A DNA stretch of 64,000 nt from Ampelomyces quisqualis (lineage: Eukaryota > Ascomycota > Dothideomycetes > Pleosporales > Phaeosphaeriaceae): the NCBI GenBank assembly GCA_018398575.1, contig JAGTXZ010000005.1:1984001-2048000 (forward strand). The letters are read 5' to 3'. The notes below the pieces were generated by a model. That model did no database searches, was not told the DNA's origin, and saw only the letters and a program-made list of their open reading frames with translations. The position numbers and the translations under genes are program-made. Of this stretch, positions 1-12,879 are shown in pieces (within the stretch, counting starts at the first letter, position 1; the number at the start of each line of letters is the position of its first letter).

Positions 1-1867
1 TATAAAAGGCAGCATTTAATTCTGCTAAGTTCTTAACAACCTACTAGCTATATTGTTCTAACAAGGTAGCTATAATTGTTTTATCCTATTGTCTAAGGCT
101 AGTTAGGTCTTCTTAATTTTCCTACTATATGCCTTGTAGTTAGAGTAATCTAAATAAGATTAGACTACAAAAGAAATCTAGGCACTATGCTATATTATTA
201 AGGTAAAGGGTCTGTTTCTCTTATATTCCTTCTGTAGCGATAATAACTGCTCTATATCTCTGTATTAGGAGTTTTGTATTTCTAGCCTAGATGTAGTTTC
301 TTATTACTAGTAGGCAGAGATACTTTATTCTTAAGAGATTGTTGTAGATGTATGTTGTTAAGCTAGAATCTAGGATAAATATATCTCTTAACAGATATTC
401 TTAATTGCTTATAGTAAATACTATATTTATTATACTCTTATTAAGTTAGGCTATCTTACGCCTATCTAGTTATTTAGCAGGCGTATCTAGCGTCTATAAC
501 GTCTTTATGTAGGGTGTACTTAACTATAATAACATTATAGTAGGTCTAAGTTACTTAGCCTTCTAGAGCATTTTCTATACTGCTTTTTGTAAGCTTAGGT
601 TATTTTAGAGCTTATACTATACTAGCTTTGCTATGTACTTGTTTAGCTTAAACTACTCTAAGGTCTCTAGATCTAGGTTAATATAGAAGTAGTAATTAAT
701 ATTATAGCGTTGCTTGCATATAGAATATACGTGTCTAGCTTCTACTATATTCCTTTAGTAGAACTACTATAGCTTGTTACCTTGTGTATTTATTTTGCGC
801 TTGTTTGTTTACCTTTAGTTCCTCTAGCTAAGGTTAGCAGATACTACTCTAATTTGCACAACTAAGGCGTCTCTCTGTATGTTTAAGTTAGATTTACTGC
901 TTGCTGCGTAAGCCCTCTCTCCTATTATAAAGGTAGTTTTAAATTTGCCTTGTATTAAGTAGGCTAAGCTTATATGTTTGCAGAAGAGTTTTATTATCTA
1001 CCTTTGTTCTATGTTTTAGTCTCTCTCTAATCTAGTAAACATTACTATCTATACTAAGGCAATTTTAGAAATTGCCTTTAGAAAGTTGTTTACAACTAGT
1101 GTGCTTTGTGTTACGTCTGTAACCCTTAAGGCTTTAGCGTAAGTTGCAGCTTAATTATACTTACTAAGCTATATGTCCTAATTTTGCAGGCTTCTTATAG
1201 GCTTTAGCGCTTTATAGTACTTTTCTTATACCCTTATAATTTTGTCTTTAAAGTCTACTCCTACTATTACTTAGAGTTTAGTAATCTAGGTATAAAGAGT
1301 TTTATGTTCCTTAAAACAGCTTACTTATAGATGTGTACTAACTGTTGTATTTAGATACTTAATTATTAACACTATACTTGTTTACTTGTCTTAATAGTTT
1401 TGCTTATATATTTTGTATAAGTTAAATACTATTCTAAATTCTCTTAAGTCTCTGTTATATGCTTTCTTTCCTTCTGCTAACAGCTCTAAGTATTATGTTA
1501 AGATAATTAGAGTATAGGCTAATAAGGAGATTAAGTTGCTTAGATCTTGCGTTGCCTTTCTTGTGTTGCCTCTTGCAGTATAGGTTAAGGTAAATAACAC
1601 TAATAACGTGTTGCGTACTACAGTAGCTGGTTTATAATTAGATATAAGTAGAGAAAGTAGTTTAGTTAGTTTTGTTTGTAGTTGCGCAGTACCTTCTAGG
1701 TCTATAATATTCTAGATCTCTAGGGCTTTGTACTGCATCTTAATTTAGTAGTACCAAGAGATCTATTTACTTAAGTTAGTAAAAATAACTATTGCGTTTC
1801 TCTAGCTCTAGTTTGTTGTTATTGTTACTTGTTTAATGCTTGTAGTAGAGGCAGTAAGACTCTTAAT
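1..1867 (-). mobile_element. Ty1/copia-type remnant, internal part (RIP-degenerate)
   Basis: This is AT-rich sequence with no usable open frame. It abuts an LTR-like sequence at 1,868. The strip next to that LTR (about 1,852-1,867, reading ATTAAGAGTCTTA on the minus strand) is the same as the strip next to the copia LTR at 36,808, which suggests the same primer-binding site and a minus-strand element running off the left edge. No RT or integrase motif was confirmed here, so the class assignment is inference. Confidence 0.4.
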
Positions 1868-2057
1868 TGTTAAATAGATAAGATATTACGTAAAATTAAT
1901 AGTTATAATTATTATATTGTAGTTAATCTGTCCTCTGTTCTCTGTGTGTATACTACGTTTTATCTAGCTTTAGATAGGGCCCCTGCGCTAATTCTTAGCA
2001 GGTTAATTGCCTTAACACTACCAATCTTATTTGGTTAGTCCTGATCTGCTATCTATA
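1868..2057 (-). repeat. Putative LTR of the left copia-type remnant
   Basis: The sequence begins TGTTAAATAG directly after the primer-site-like strip, and is about as long as the 195-bp copia LTR at 36,808-37,002. The right end is set only by length and a TA-type terminus, so it is approximate. The partner LTR would lie outside the window. Confidence 0.35.
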
Positions 2058-5000
2058 ATGCCTTCTATTTAACAAGAGTAAACACGCAAAAATTAAGACT
2101 ACTAACGCCAAATCCTAAGCAAAACTATCTAGAAACTTACCTCTATAAAGTTAAAGACCTTATTAATTATCTTGTAAGCCTAGGCATAACGCTTAGCAAT
2201 TAAGAGACCTAAAGCTCTTAATCTATAGCTTAGAGACAGCAAATCTGTAACCTCTCCTATAGCCTTAGGCAACAGAGATAACAACTAATCCTACGCTAGC
2301 TCCTAACGCTTAGGCATTAGAGTCTAAGCAGCCTAAAGCTGCTCCTTAAGTAGCAGAGCGTTAGGTAAGAAAGAGCTACAACGCTAACTAAATAACAGCT
2401 GCTACTAGACTAGCGTAAACAGAGCCTAAGCTACAAAGCTGCTTAACGTTCTACTAAACTTATATCTCCTAAAGCCTTAAGCGGGATATATAGGCTCCTT
2501 TTCTAGTAAGCTAAAAGTTAGATTAACATAGCTTAAGCTTACTCTAAAACTAGTAAGAGCTAGAGTACTCTAAGCCTACTGTAAGGCCTTTGCAGCCTTA
2601 AGCTGCTAGTTAAGCTACGCGTAAGCCTTCTCTAGCTTCTATAAACAAGTTAGCTATTTCTAAGATTAAAGAAGCTTTAAAACTTGCCGCAATAGTTTCT
2701 TTAAATACGCTAATAATAATCTTTATAGTCTACTTATATAGATTGCCTAGGCTACTTAAATTAGCAATTATATTACTAATAGCAATTAGAACAACCTACA
2801 CCTTAACGCAAAAATAGTTTAGGTAAGCTGTGCAATACTTGCTTATTATTAATCTAGCTCTACTATAGTAGTAACTGTTACCTTACTTGTTAGTAAACTA
2901 AGAGGCGCAGCGTAAGCACAAACTAGAGTAAAGCTCTCTCTTCTTAACCTTAACAGTCTCTTTACTAGAGACTACTCTACTCTTAGGTGTAAGATTGCGT
3001 TACTTAGTCTTACGCTAGGATTAGCGCAAAGAATTTACTAGGACCTAGTTGTCCTTACTCTTAACAGCAGGCGCAGAAGCAGCAGCGTTCTTCTTATAGG
3101 CGTGCGCGTAAGCTATCTTGTTAATTATAATAGTAGAATTCTTCTTAGGCAGCTACTAGAGTTAGCAGTAAACTAGATTAAGAGTAGAGAAAACTTACTA
3201 TAATAGAGTAGATTAAGCAAGTAGTTAATAAAGTAAATAAGAAGAATAAATAGATAGGTAGCTAGTTAATAAGTTAATTAATAAGTTAATTAATACTCTA
3301 GAGTGTAAGAATATAAAAGTAGGCAGGCTTCTTATACCTAAGCAACGCGACCGCTAGGTAACAAGCTTGCCTACTACTTTCTTACCTAACTGCGCAATCT
3401 TACTTTATAATAACACACGTAAACAGACTACCTCTTACTTAGCTAATAAGCTAGGTAATAACAAATAGTTTAAAGTAAAGCTTAGCTAATAAGTAAACTT
3501 ACACTAACAGTCTGTTTGTACCTATTCTATAGACTGCTCGCTTACAAAACCTACACATAAGGCCTAAGAAGATAACGTAGGCTATATTCTTAGACAGATA
3601 ATACTAATATTAAATTCTGTTATATATATAGTAAATAATTAGAAATTTATATACTAATAACTTACGTTTAAGCTAATAAATAGAGTAACACAACGCCTGC
3701 AATATAGAGCAGCACTGCTGTTTACCTTAATTACTACTTCTACTCTACTAAACAGATTAGGTAAGCTAACAAGTTTGCCTAATCTAGGGGTGTGTAATAG
3801 AGTATGTAAATTAGTAGATTACAAGATTATTGCGTGTAATAACCAAGCATGTTACTAATAAGATAGAATCTATTTAGAACTAGACTAACTTATTAAGCTG
3901 TTTCTTAGCTTAGTGTATTTAATCTAATTAATCCTTACATAGTATAGAACAAGTAAAACAATCCTTTTTACTTACAACAATTTAATCTATAGTATCGCTT
4001 AGCTCCTATATTTAGTAACCTTAGACTTAGCAAATAGCTCTTTAAACAGTAGTAGCTTAGGCAACAGCCTATACACTATAGCTAAAGCCTTAGCGGCCTT
4101 GCTAGACAGAAAAGGAGTAGGAGAGTGCTATAGGCTGCTCTTAGGACTAGGCTATTGCCTATAAGAAGATTAAGGAGTAGGTAGAGGCAGCGTTAGGCGC
4201 AGCAGGAAGCAAATAAGCAGGTAATGTTAAGTAGTAGCGTAGAAATCTATGCTAAGTAAGGTAATTAATAGGCTTAGAAAGAGAGTATAGGAGTATAAGA
4301 GCAAAAGTAAGGTAGAGGATTTAATAAAAGCCTAGGTAACGCGCAGTTAAAACAACGCGCCTAATAACGCGCTAGTTAGGTAAAAGAAAAACAACAAATA
4401 GTAGTAATAGAGTGTTAGTTAATTAGAAAATTAGAAAAGAAAGAAAGCCTCTTTTTATAGGAGAAGAAGAAAGTAGTGCCCTCTAGCATAGCTATAAACT
4501 CTAAAGATGCGTTAAAAGAGGAGAGTTAATTTTACAGTAAGCTACTACAAAAACAAGATCTATAATAAGAAACTCTAATTGTTAGAGAAGTTGTTTAGAC
4601 TATCGAAGCTATTACTTAAGGCATCTATATTAATATCTCTAACTAATAGATTACTATTACTAGCTTCTAGGCTAGCATTATTAACGCTACGCTTTACACT
4701 AGCTAAAGGCCTACTAATATTAAGCAGAGCTAAAGCCTTATTAGTAATAGTATTGTTAGTATTCTTCTTAATATTCTTATTAACTATAGCTAACTTAAGA
4801 TCTAACTAAGCCTTCTTGCAAGGTAACTTCTTAACTCTATAACTCTTTGTAAATAGACTAGAAATGCGACGCTTACTAGGAGATAGAGTGCCTAAGGGCT
4901 CCTTAGAGTTGTAGCTAGCTTTAGAAGAGTTTTTAGAGACCTTGCTAGCATTAAAGTCTAGGCTTTAACAAGCTTTCTTAGCTAACAACTTTGTAAAATC

Positions 5001-6668
5001 TAACAGCATAGACTTACTTAGAGCTCTAAAGCTACTAAGCTTCTTTACTAGGGTTAGCAAACTGCAATTGCGTAAATTCTTAGAAGGTAAGTTATTAAGA
5101 ATAAGAGGGCTAGGAGTAATATAGAAGAGCTTAACAGCTCTAGTGCCTTTAACACTGCGCAGAATAACTAGAGCGCCTACAAATAATTAGTAAATAACTC
5201 TAAAAAACAATAGAAAAGAATAACTAAGAAGGCGTTAGCTACTTACAATTTATTAAATACTGCTCTTTTGTAGAAGAGAATAAGCAGTTACTATAAGTAC
5301 TATTATTTAGTAGCTTACCCTAGAACCTAAACTGCATATATAAGCTAGTAGACTTAAACATCTAACTAGCTCTTGCGCAGTAACTATATAAGTGCTTAGA
5401 CTTATCCTTAATAAAAGCTATTAATAGCGCAGTTAGTATAGCTTAAGATTAAGCTTTTAATACAAGCGTTATAGATCTTGTACTTCTTAGCTCTTAAGTT
5501 ATCTTTAAGGCTAAAGTAATTGCCTAGGGTAGAAAGCAACTTGTTAATATACAGAAGCCTATTAGTCTTAATAACTAAGCTTACTTACTTAGCTCCTAAA
5601 TAAGGGCTAACAGCAAGTAGTAACAAATAAGGCCTAAATGTTTTTTCTGCAGACTTAAGAGTAACAAAGACTAACTAGAGCTTAGTAATAAGAGAGTAGC
5701 TTAGCTTTCTATTCTTGTTTAATTTAACTAGAGTAAATATTAGCACGTGTTTAGCTTAACACATTAATAAACTTGCACTTACTCTAGTTAATTACATTAC
5801 TGTAGCTAGAACAGTTAACTAGGTACCTGTAAACTAGAAAGTAAGTATCTCTATTAGGCCTAGGAACAAGCTTATTCTTTATTATAGCTTAAAGATAAAG
5901 GCAGGGTGCAACTAAGAGGCTAAGGAAGTGTTAGGCACGTGTATTAGGAAAATTCTAATTAACTAAAGGCAAAGCGTTAACTAAGTAACTATTAGTAATA
6001 GCTAAGCTAGAAACTTAGAGACCTAAAGTAAAAATGCGCTAAATTACAAAAAGAGGTAGCTAAGTAGGTAAGAGAGTAGAGTGTACGCTAGAGTAAAGTA
6101 GTATAGCTGCGTATAGATAAGTTACCTTAAAAGCAAATAGAAGTAGTAAGGTAGGAGAGTAATAGGCAGATAATGCAAACTAAGCTAGAGCTAGTTAGAA
6201 CGCCTGTTAACAAGGTAGAGAAGTAAAGTAGCTAATTATAGCATAGCAGCAGTAAAGTTACGCGTTAGGTAGGTTAAGAGAAAGAGAGGCATAGAGTAGG
6301 CAGCTAGTAATAAAAGGTAAGGTAAAGTTAGCTAACGCAAGACTTGTTGTAATAGAAGCAGTCTAAAGCGTTTGCAGTTGCAACGCAAGTCTGCCTAAGT
6401 AACGCTGCTATAACACTAGGTAAAGTTAGAATAACGTAGGCTAATAGCGCTTTAGCGTTTAGGTAAGAGAGTTAGATAGTAACGTAAGAAGACAAGAAAG
6501 ATTGTAAATAGGCACTACTTCTTTACTAAAGGCCTATTAGTTACTACTTTGGCATTACAAAAAGTTTAGAGTTGTTTTTTCTTAGGAGTTAGTCCTTTTG
6601 TTTAAGTATTTTAGTTTTACGTTTAGTATAAAAGAGAAGAGGCCTCTTTCTATAGATTAGGGGAGGAA
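2058..6668. other. RIP-degenerate repeat sequence, unidentified
   Basis: This 4.6-kb stretch has the same AT-rich, stop-riddled texture as the retroelements. One forward frame from about 2,070 to 2,900 shows mostly TAG/TAA stops, as expected where Gln codons were mutated, so it may be a decayed mobile-element ORF. I looked for YLDD-type reverse transcriptase, DDE transposase and long terminal repeats and found nothing I can name. A short inverted repeat around AAACAGACT occurs at about 3,430 and 3,500. Confidence 0.3.
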
Positions 6669-6879
6669 TGTAGTAAAGTAACATAGGAAGTAAGTCTAAA
6701 GAACGCTTGGGGCACAGCTAAGGGCATAGATAAGATATAATAGCTAAAGGGCTATTAGAGAACAATAACAAATATATATACCTAATAATAATATATTTAA
6801 TTCTACATTAAATCTAATAGGCCTTAGAGGTAAAGAACGCTCTACTACACTACGTAGCTAACAGCTCTACACTGTAACA
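6669..6879 (+). repeat. Candidate single LTR of an unidentified element
   Basis: The 211-bp segment begins TGTAGTAAAG just after a purine-rich tract (GGGGAGGAA, about 6,660-6,668) and ends CTGTAACA. A polypurine tract, TG start and CA end are what a gypsy-type 3' LTR looks like. I could not find a second copy to the left, so this rests on the termini alone. Confidence 0.3.
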
Positions 6880-7783
6880 TCCTTGCATAAAGATATTAAG
6901 TAACTAAAGGAGTAATCTAATTCTTAAAGCTTTGTACCTAAACCTAGAAGAGAAGCTTCTAAATAGGTTAATGTAAAGCTTTAGAAACAAATAAAATAAT
7001 TTATAAATTAAAAAATAAGAAACTTTAAGCACTAGTGTTAACAAAAGTATTAAGGTGTAAACTAATACCTTAGTTATAAAAAAGTGTAAGTATAAGAAAA
7101 TAGAGACTATAAAATAAATAAGAAAGGTTAAAGTAAGATAGATTGTAATAGCTTAGGCCTAGAAAGAAGTATTCTTTTAGGCGCTTCTATTTCCTATATA
7201 ATACACCTCCTAGTTAGGTTACTCTTAAGCATCTTTATACTTATCTACTTCTATAGCTTTAATCTAATATATATAAGGCTTTATGCAATTACTAGTGTAG
7301 TATCTTAGCTTACTATAATTATAACAAGTATTAAAGGTGTTTTATTACTTAGGTTTAGAAGTTTTAGTAGAAAGATATACTATTATTAATTAATAGGCTA
7401 GCGCAGAATGTATTAGAGCGCTAGAAGTAGTTATCTAACTTAGCTCTAAATAAGTTTATAGAGCCTACCTAATTAGTAATTTAGTAGTAGCTAGTAATAT
7501 ACTTAGGTTAGAATTATTCTTCTACTCTATATTATAGGTAGTAGAGTTTTCTACTTTCTAATTAAATAAGTTTCTCTATTAGTGCATAAATCTTAGGTTA
7601 GAGGCTTATAGTCTTAGCGTAATCTTTGTCTATAAGTAGTAAAACTACTCTAAAGAGAGTACTTGTCCCTTAACTACAGAACTTAGAAATCTAGCTTTAA
7701 ACAAAAGAAACGTTTTCTCTTTAGTTATCTATAATTAATTAAAAGCTATATAGCTTTTAGCTACCTTACTACCTATAATAAAG

Positions 7784-7970
7784 TGTTATAGGCTAGCCTA
7801 TAAAGATAGAATAATAAGGTACTAGAAAGAGTTATATTTCTTAAGCTCTTTTATCTATTATAGAAGAGACTTATATACTTTCTATATATACTAGTCTATA
7901 AGAAGGTAGTAAGGCTAGGCTAAGCTTTGCTTAAAGATGCAAAGAGCTAAGCAAAGCCTAGCCTATTATA
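7784..7970 (-). repeat. LTR (187 bp), left
   Basis: It starts TGTTATAGGCTAGCCT and ends GCCTAGCCTATTATA. It matches the copy at 15,000-15,186 apart from scattered transitions. Confidence 0.88.
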
Positions 7971-10900
7971 TACTTCTTTACTTACTTATCTTATAATACT
8001 AGTACCTACGTTATTATAGTATAGTAGTTATGCTAAAATACTAGGCTAAATTTACTCTAGCGTTACTTATTACCTAAGCGCACACTATACGCGTATGTCT
8101 ATACTTCTACTATATTTTACGATAGCGCTTAGCTACCTCTGTCTTAGTTCTTATGTTACTAACACTATTCTCTTTTAGTTTCTTTCTATACCTCTAGACT
8201 ACGCCTAGACTACACACTAACTACACTTACTTTTTTAACAATTAACCTATTAATTGTGTTCTAATGTTTTTCTCTATATACTTTAAGCGCTCTTTCTCTA
8301 ACTCTATTATACTCTTAAGGCGCTGTTGCTATATAAGTAGTTATAAAGTAACTAGTAACTCTAATAATAAAGCTACAATACTAAAGCGCGTATAGTTTAA
8401 CTACCTATTATACGTTAAGAAGTACGCAGTTTATAGCTATATAAACTACTTATAAAATAGTAGCAAGAAGTGCAGCTCTTGTTATATAGTAAAGTACTAT
8501 TATAAGTTATTTACAAGTTTACTATCTGCGTATCTAGCTCTTTACGTAGCGCTTAAGGCCTATAAGCTTGTTACTAATAGTAAAAACGCAGTTACTTATG
8601 TTAAAAAGGCTAGCTTACGCGCTTCTACGTACTTAAAGGCTATAAGTAGTTTTCTAGTAGCGCCTGTTCTATAGCTGCTTTACTAACCTAAAGTAGTTCT
8701 ATAATGCTAAGCTTAACTTTAAGGTAGCTTACTAGCTTATATAGAATAGTAGCGTAATAGTCTTAGCCTTTAGCTCTACTCTTAATACTCTATTATTATT
8801 TCTTATTGTTGCAATACCTAGTTACAAGAACTAGGTAAATAACCTAGTTTCTACTTTTAATATATTAGAGTAAAGTATATAAGAAATAATAGTGTTATAG
8901 CGCAAGATTATAGCTAACTAGAACATAAGTAGTAGCTAGCCTATCTACTATTTGTAAGCTTACTAACTAAAGATTGCGTAAGGCCTTCTTCTGTACTACT
9001 CTTACTACTACCTTTATCTTTTCTTGCTTTAAGCTATACGCAGCGTTGCCTATAGGCTTTGGTAATAACTTCTTAGGCCTACTCTATTACTACTATTACT
9101 ACTCTACATCTCTTAATAATAATAAGTTACCTTTTATTAGAAATTAGTTCTAAGCTATTATGTCTTTGTTATACCCTTAGGCTAACTTCTTAGAGTCTTT
9201 TATAAGAGCCTAGCTATCTCTTAGATAGCTACTCTATTAGAGCCTAGAATAAATCTTCTATAGCCTATATAGCTCTAAAATTTGTGTACCTATTATCTTT
9301 TAAGTAATATTACCTTGTAAACGCTTTGTCTTATTATATTTAAATATATAAAGTACTTTTATATCTAGAAAATTCTTCTTTAGGTACTATAATAGTGTAA
9401 GCTATCTCTTTTACTTAACTAGCACTTGTCTTTTGTCACAGCCTTATACGTTTTTCTCTTAGAGTATTTTTTCTACTTTCTATTTACGCAGATCTTTGTT
9501 CTTGTCCTCTAGTTCTAGCGCTAGTTCTAGTTTAGAGTCTTAAAAGACTTAGCTTAGAAGTAGGTCTTTAGAGGCTAGTTTAATAAGGTTAATATACACT
9601 GTTTTATAAAGGCTTTCTAGTAAATCTAAAGTAACTGTAAGTAGAGACAGTATAGCTACTATAGTGTACTTAACTTATAGCTAGTCTAACTTCTTACTTT
9701 ACTATACTATTTTAACGTTTCTTATAGAAAACTACACTTTATCTCTAACTTAATATTAGCGTACTAGTTAACGTACTTAATTTATAGCTTTTTATTATTT
9801 CTACTAGGTATATAAGATTATAGCTTAGGCTATTACTATCTCTTCTTATAGGTAGCGCATAAACTAGACTACTCTCTTCTCTACTATTATAAGAGATACC
9901 TATTAGATATCTTTAGGCTAAATTAGTAGTATATTATATCTGTTAAGTAGTAAATTAGAGCTTACACTAGTTATAGAAGAGTTTCTATTATTAAGTGCTA
10001 GCTAATAAGCTATAAGGCACTAGGGCTAATTTATCTAAGAAAGATTTACTATAACTCTTAGAACTAATTAGACTTCTTAGTTAGCTTATTTTGTGCTACT
10101 ATCTGTTTAGAGATAGTATACTATAGACAGAAGTTATTTAACACTAACAAGTTTGCATAAAGTTTTCTAGAATTCTCTTAGCTAGTCTAAGCTACAGTTG
10201 CCAATTATACTACTTAAGAAACTATAGAACTACTACTAGACTTCTTTAAATTGCTTTGCGTAATCCTTAGCTTTTATTAACAATATAGCTTCTAGTTGCA
10301 TATATTTAGACAGCCTATTAGTAATGACTAAGAGATATTAAGAAGAAGTTTTATAAGCTTATAGAAGGTTTACTATAAAATCTATAGAGATTTAAGCCTA
10401 GTATTAATCTGTAACTAAGATAGGCTATAGAAGACCTTGTTAGTAGAGGTAAAATATGTAAGCTCTATAGTAATAACAGTTACAAACAAACTAAGTAACG
10501 TCTATAGCTATTCTATTCTAATAATAGTTTCTACACAAGATTTAAAACATTCTATTTTTACCTAAGTAACTTACTAAGTTTAAGTTATATACGCGCTAAA
10601 TAACTATAGTTGTAAGTAGCTTCTACTTTAGTAGCTATATTATACCTTTCTACTAAAGCGCGCTATACGCTAAGACGTTATAGTTAGTAACTTATTAATT
10701 TATCTTAGCCTCTAATAAAAATACTCTAGCGCTCTTATATACTACTTATAGATAGCTTATATATATCTTATCTTATTATATAGCCTTATTCTAAAGCTCT
10801 TATATATATTAGTCTAAGAAAAGAAAGTCTTTTAGAAAAAGCTAGCTATTTCTCTTCTAAGGTTGCGTAGACGTAGACTAGATAAAGAGTAGAGTTATAA

Positions 10901-11299
10901 CACGCTCTAGCTATAGCTTATATTTCTACATATCTTACTTGCGCTAACTTAGCGCGTCTAAACAAGTAGTAAGGCGTTCTAGTTAGTACTAAAGGTAAAA
11001 GTAGAATTTAAATAAAAGTTCTAACTAATGTTACTATTACTCTGTAAGTAATTGCGTAGTTATAAAGTATTTAAAGTTCTTATAGTCTATAAAAATAGTA
11101 AATAGCTTATAAATACTCTAAAGCTCTAGTGTCTATATTTCTAAGTATTTAACAAGTACTATAAGCTCTTTGTTATATATAGTATAGTTACGTTACGCTA
11201 GTAATAAAGATATAGAGTAATATGCAACAAGATAAAGTACGCTATTAACATTCTATAAGAGATAGCTTCTAAGAGTACTTCTAGAGCTATTTGCTTCTA

Positions 11300-12300
11300 C
11301 TACTATAGTCTACATAAGGTCTTACTAAGTTAGGACTAGTTTAGAGCTAAAAATACACTTTAGCTAGTTAAATACATGTTACGCTTTGCCTGTCTATATA
11401 CAGAGAGTGTTCTTTTTTATTAGTATATATAAAAAGGCTGTAACACTAGAGAAATTTAGTATAAAGTCTTTATAGAAGTTAGTAAATCTAAGGAAACTCT
11501 AGACTTCTTAAAAAGACGTTAAGAGCTTCTAATCTGTAATAGCCTATACTTTAGCAGAGTTTAGCTAGATAGCCTACTCTGCCTTAATAATATATCTTAG
11601 ATACTTAACTATCTTTATTACAAAAGTACACTTCTTAAGGTCTAAGTATAGATAGGCTTCTTAGAAAAGTTAGAGGACCTGTTATACCTTATAGTAGTAG
11701 TCTTTAATAGAACTACTAGAGTAGATAAGTATATTGTCTAGGTATACTATAGAAAAATCCTCTCGTGTCTCCTTAAGAGTAGCATTAATATACTACTAGA
11801 ATAAGAAGAGCGCGCCTAAGAGTCTTATAGAACATATAAGCTACTTAAAGAGGCTAAATTATACATAAAATACTATAAAGTACTTATCTTTTACTATAAC
11901 TCTTATTTCGTAGAAGGCTAAGTAAACATTAACCTTTATAAACTACTTAACCTAAAAAAGTATATAAAGTGTCTTTTTAATTAATAAGAGTAAGTATTAA
12001 TCTACTTTAGTTATTTTGTTTAGAGCCTAATAGTTAACGCAAAGGTACTATATACCTAAAGCCTTCTTTACTAGTAGAACTAAGGCTCTAGTAGAAGAGA
12101 AACTAGCGTTAATCTAGCCTTTGTTTAAAAGGTCTATAACTTAGCGCTAAAGCTCTATTAACTAATTATAGAGCATAGAGTATAATAAGCTCTAGAGAAG
12201 GTCTAGAGTTATCTTATTCTTGCTTGTTTAGAGTTAAATATAATAGTCTATCTAGCTTCTGTGTAGAGGCAGACTAGAGGCAGAGGCTTTGTTAAAAACG
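11300..12300 (-). pseudogene. Degenerate gypsy reverse transcriptase region
   Basis: On the minus strand this stretch gives recognisable gypsy RT pieces in order: an FALTIR-like stretch near 12,040, a YLDN-ILIYS catalytic box at 11,719-11,748, and a LKKCTFV..IVKYL stretch just after it. The frame is broken by stops, mostly at former Gln or Trp codons. The boundaries are approximate. Confidence 0.75.
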
Positions 12301-12879
12301 TTTGTAAAGTCTAAAATCTATAGTAGAAGTAGAGTAGCTAGAGCTTGTTCTTAAGATAACTTACTTAATATATATATTATAGCGTAAATACTAGTTATAG
12401 CAAATATAGTAATGCGTATTTAGAATTTAAAGTAGTTATAGAACTCTTATGTTACTTTATTAGCTCTAATCTCTTTTAGAAGTAAAAGAACAGCGTAGTA
12501 GGCCTTTTCTTTTACTAGTAGGTTTTCTACCTACCTAATAGTTATTGTGCTGTCTGCTACGTAAATAACTACGTCTTTGCAGGCTAACTATAGTTTCTCT
12601 AGAATTAGGTTGTAGGCAAAGTCTAGAACTAAGTATACAATTAATTAAGACTGCTAACTATTAATATTATAGTCTAGGAATATAATTTAAGTAATAAGCG
12701 TAGGTATACTATCTATAGTAGCCTGTTTAAGACGTTATAGCAGAATATTAGTAGTGCGTATCTCTATTCTATCTACTAATATAGCGTTAATAGCGCTATA
12801 ACACTTATAGCCTATATCTACTAGAGTATTAACATTAGTAGCACTATCTAGTAATAGTAAAACAAAAAATAGGTTACTA

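Noticed and set aside
4579..4809. 76-codon open frame in the AT block
   Set aside because: Leu/Ile-rich chance translation of AT-rich repeat DNA, with no gene context.
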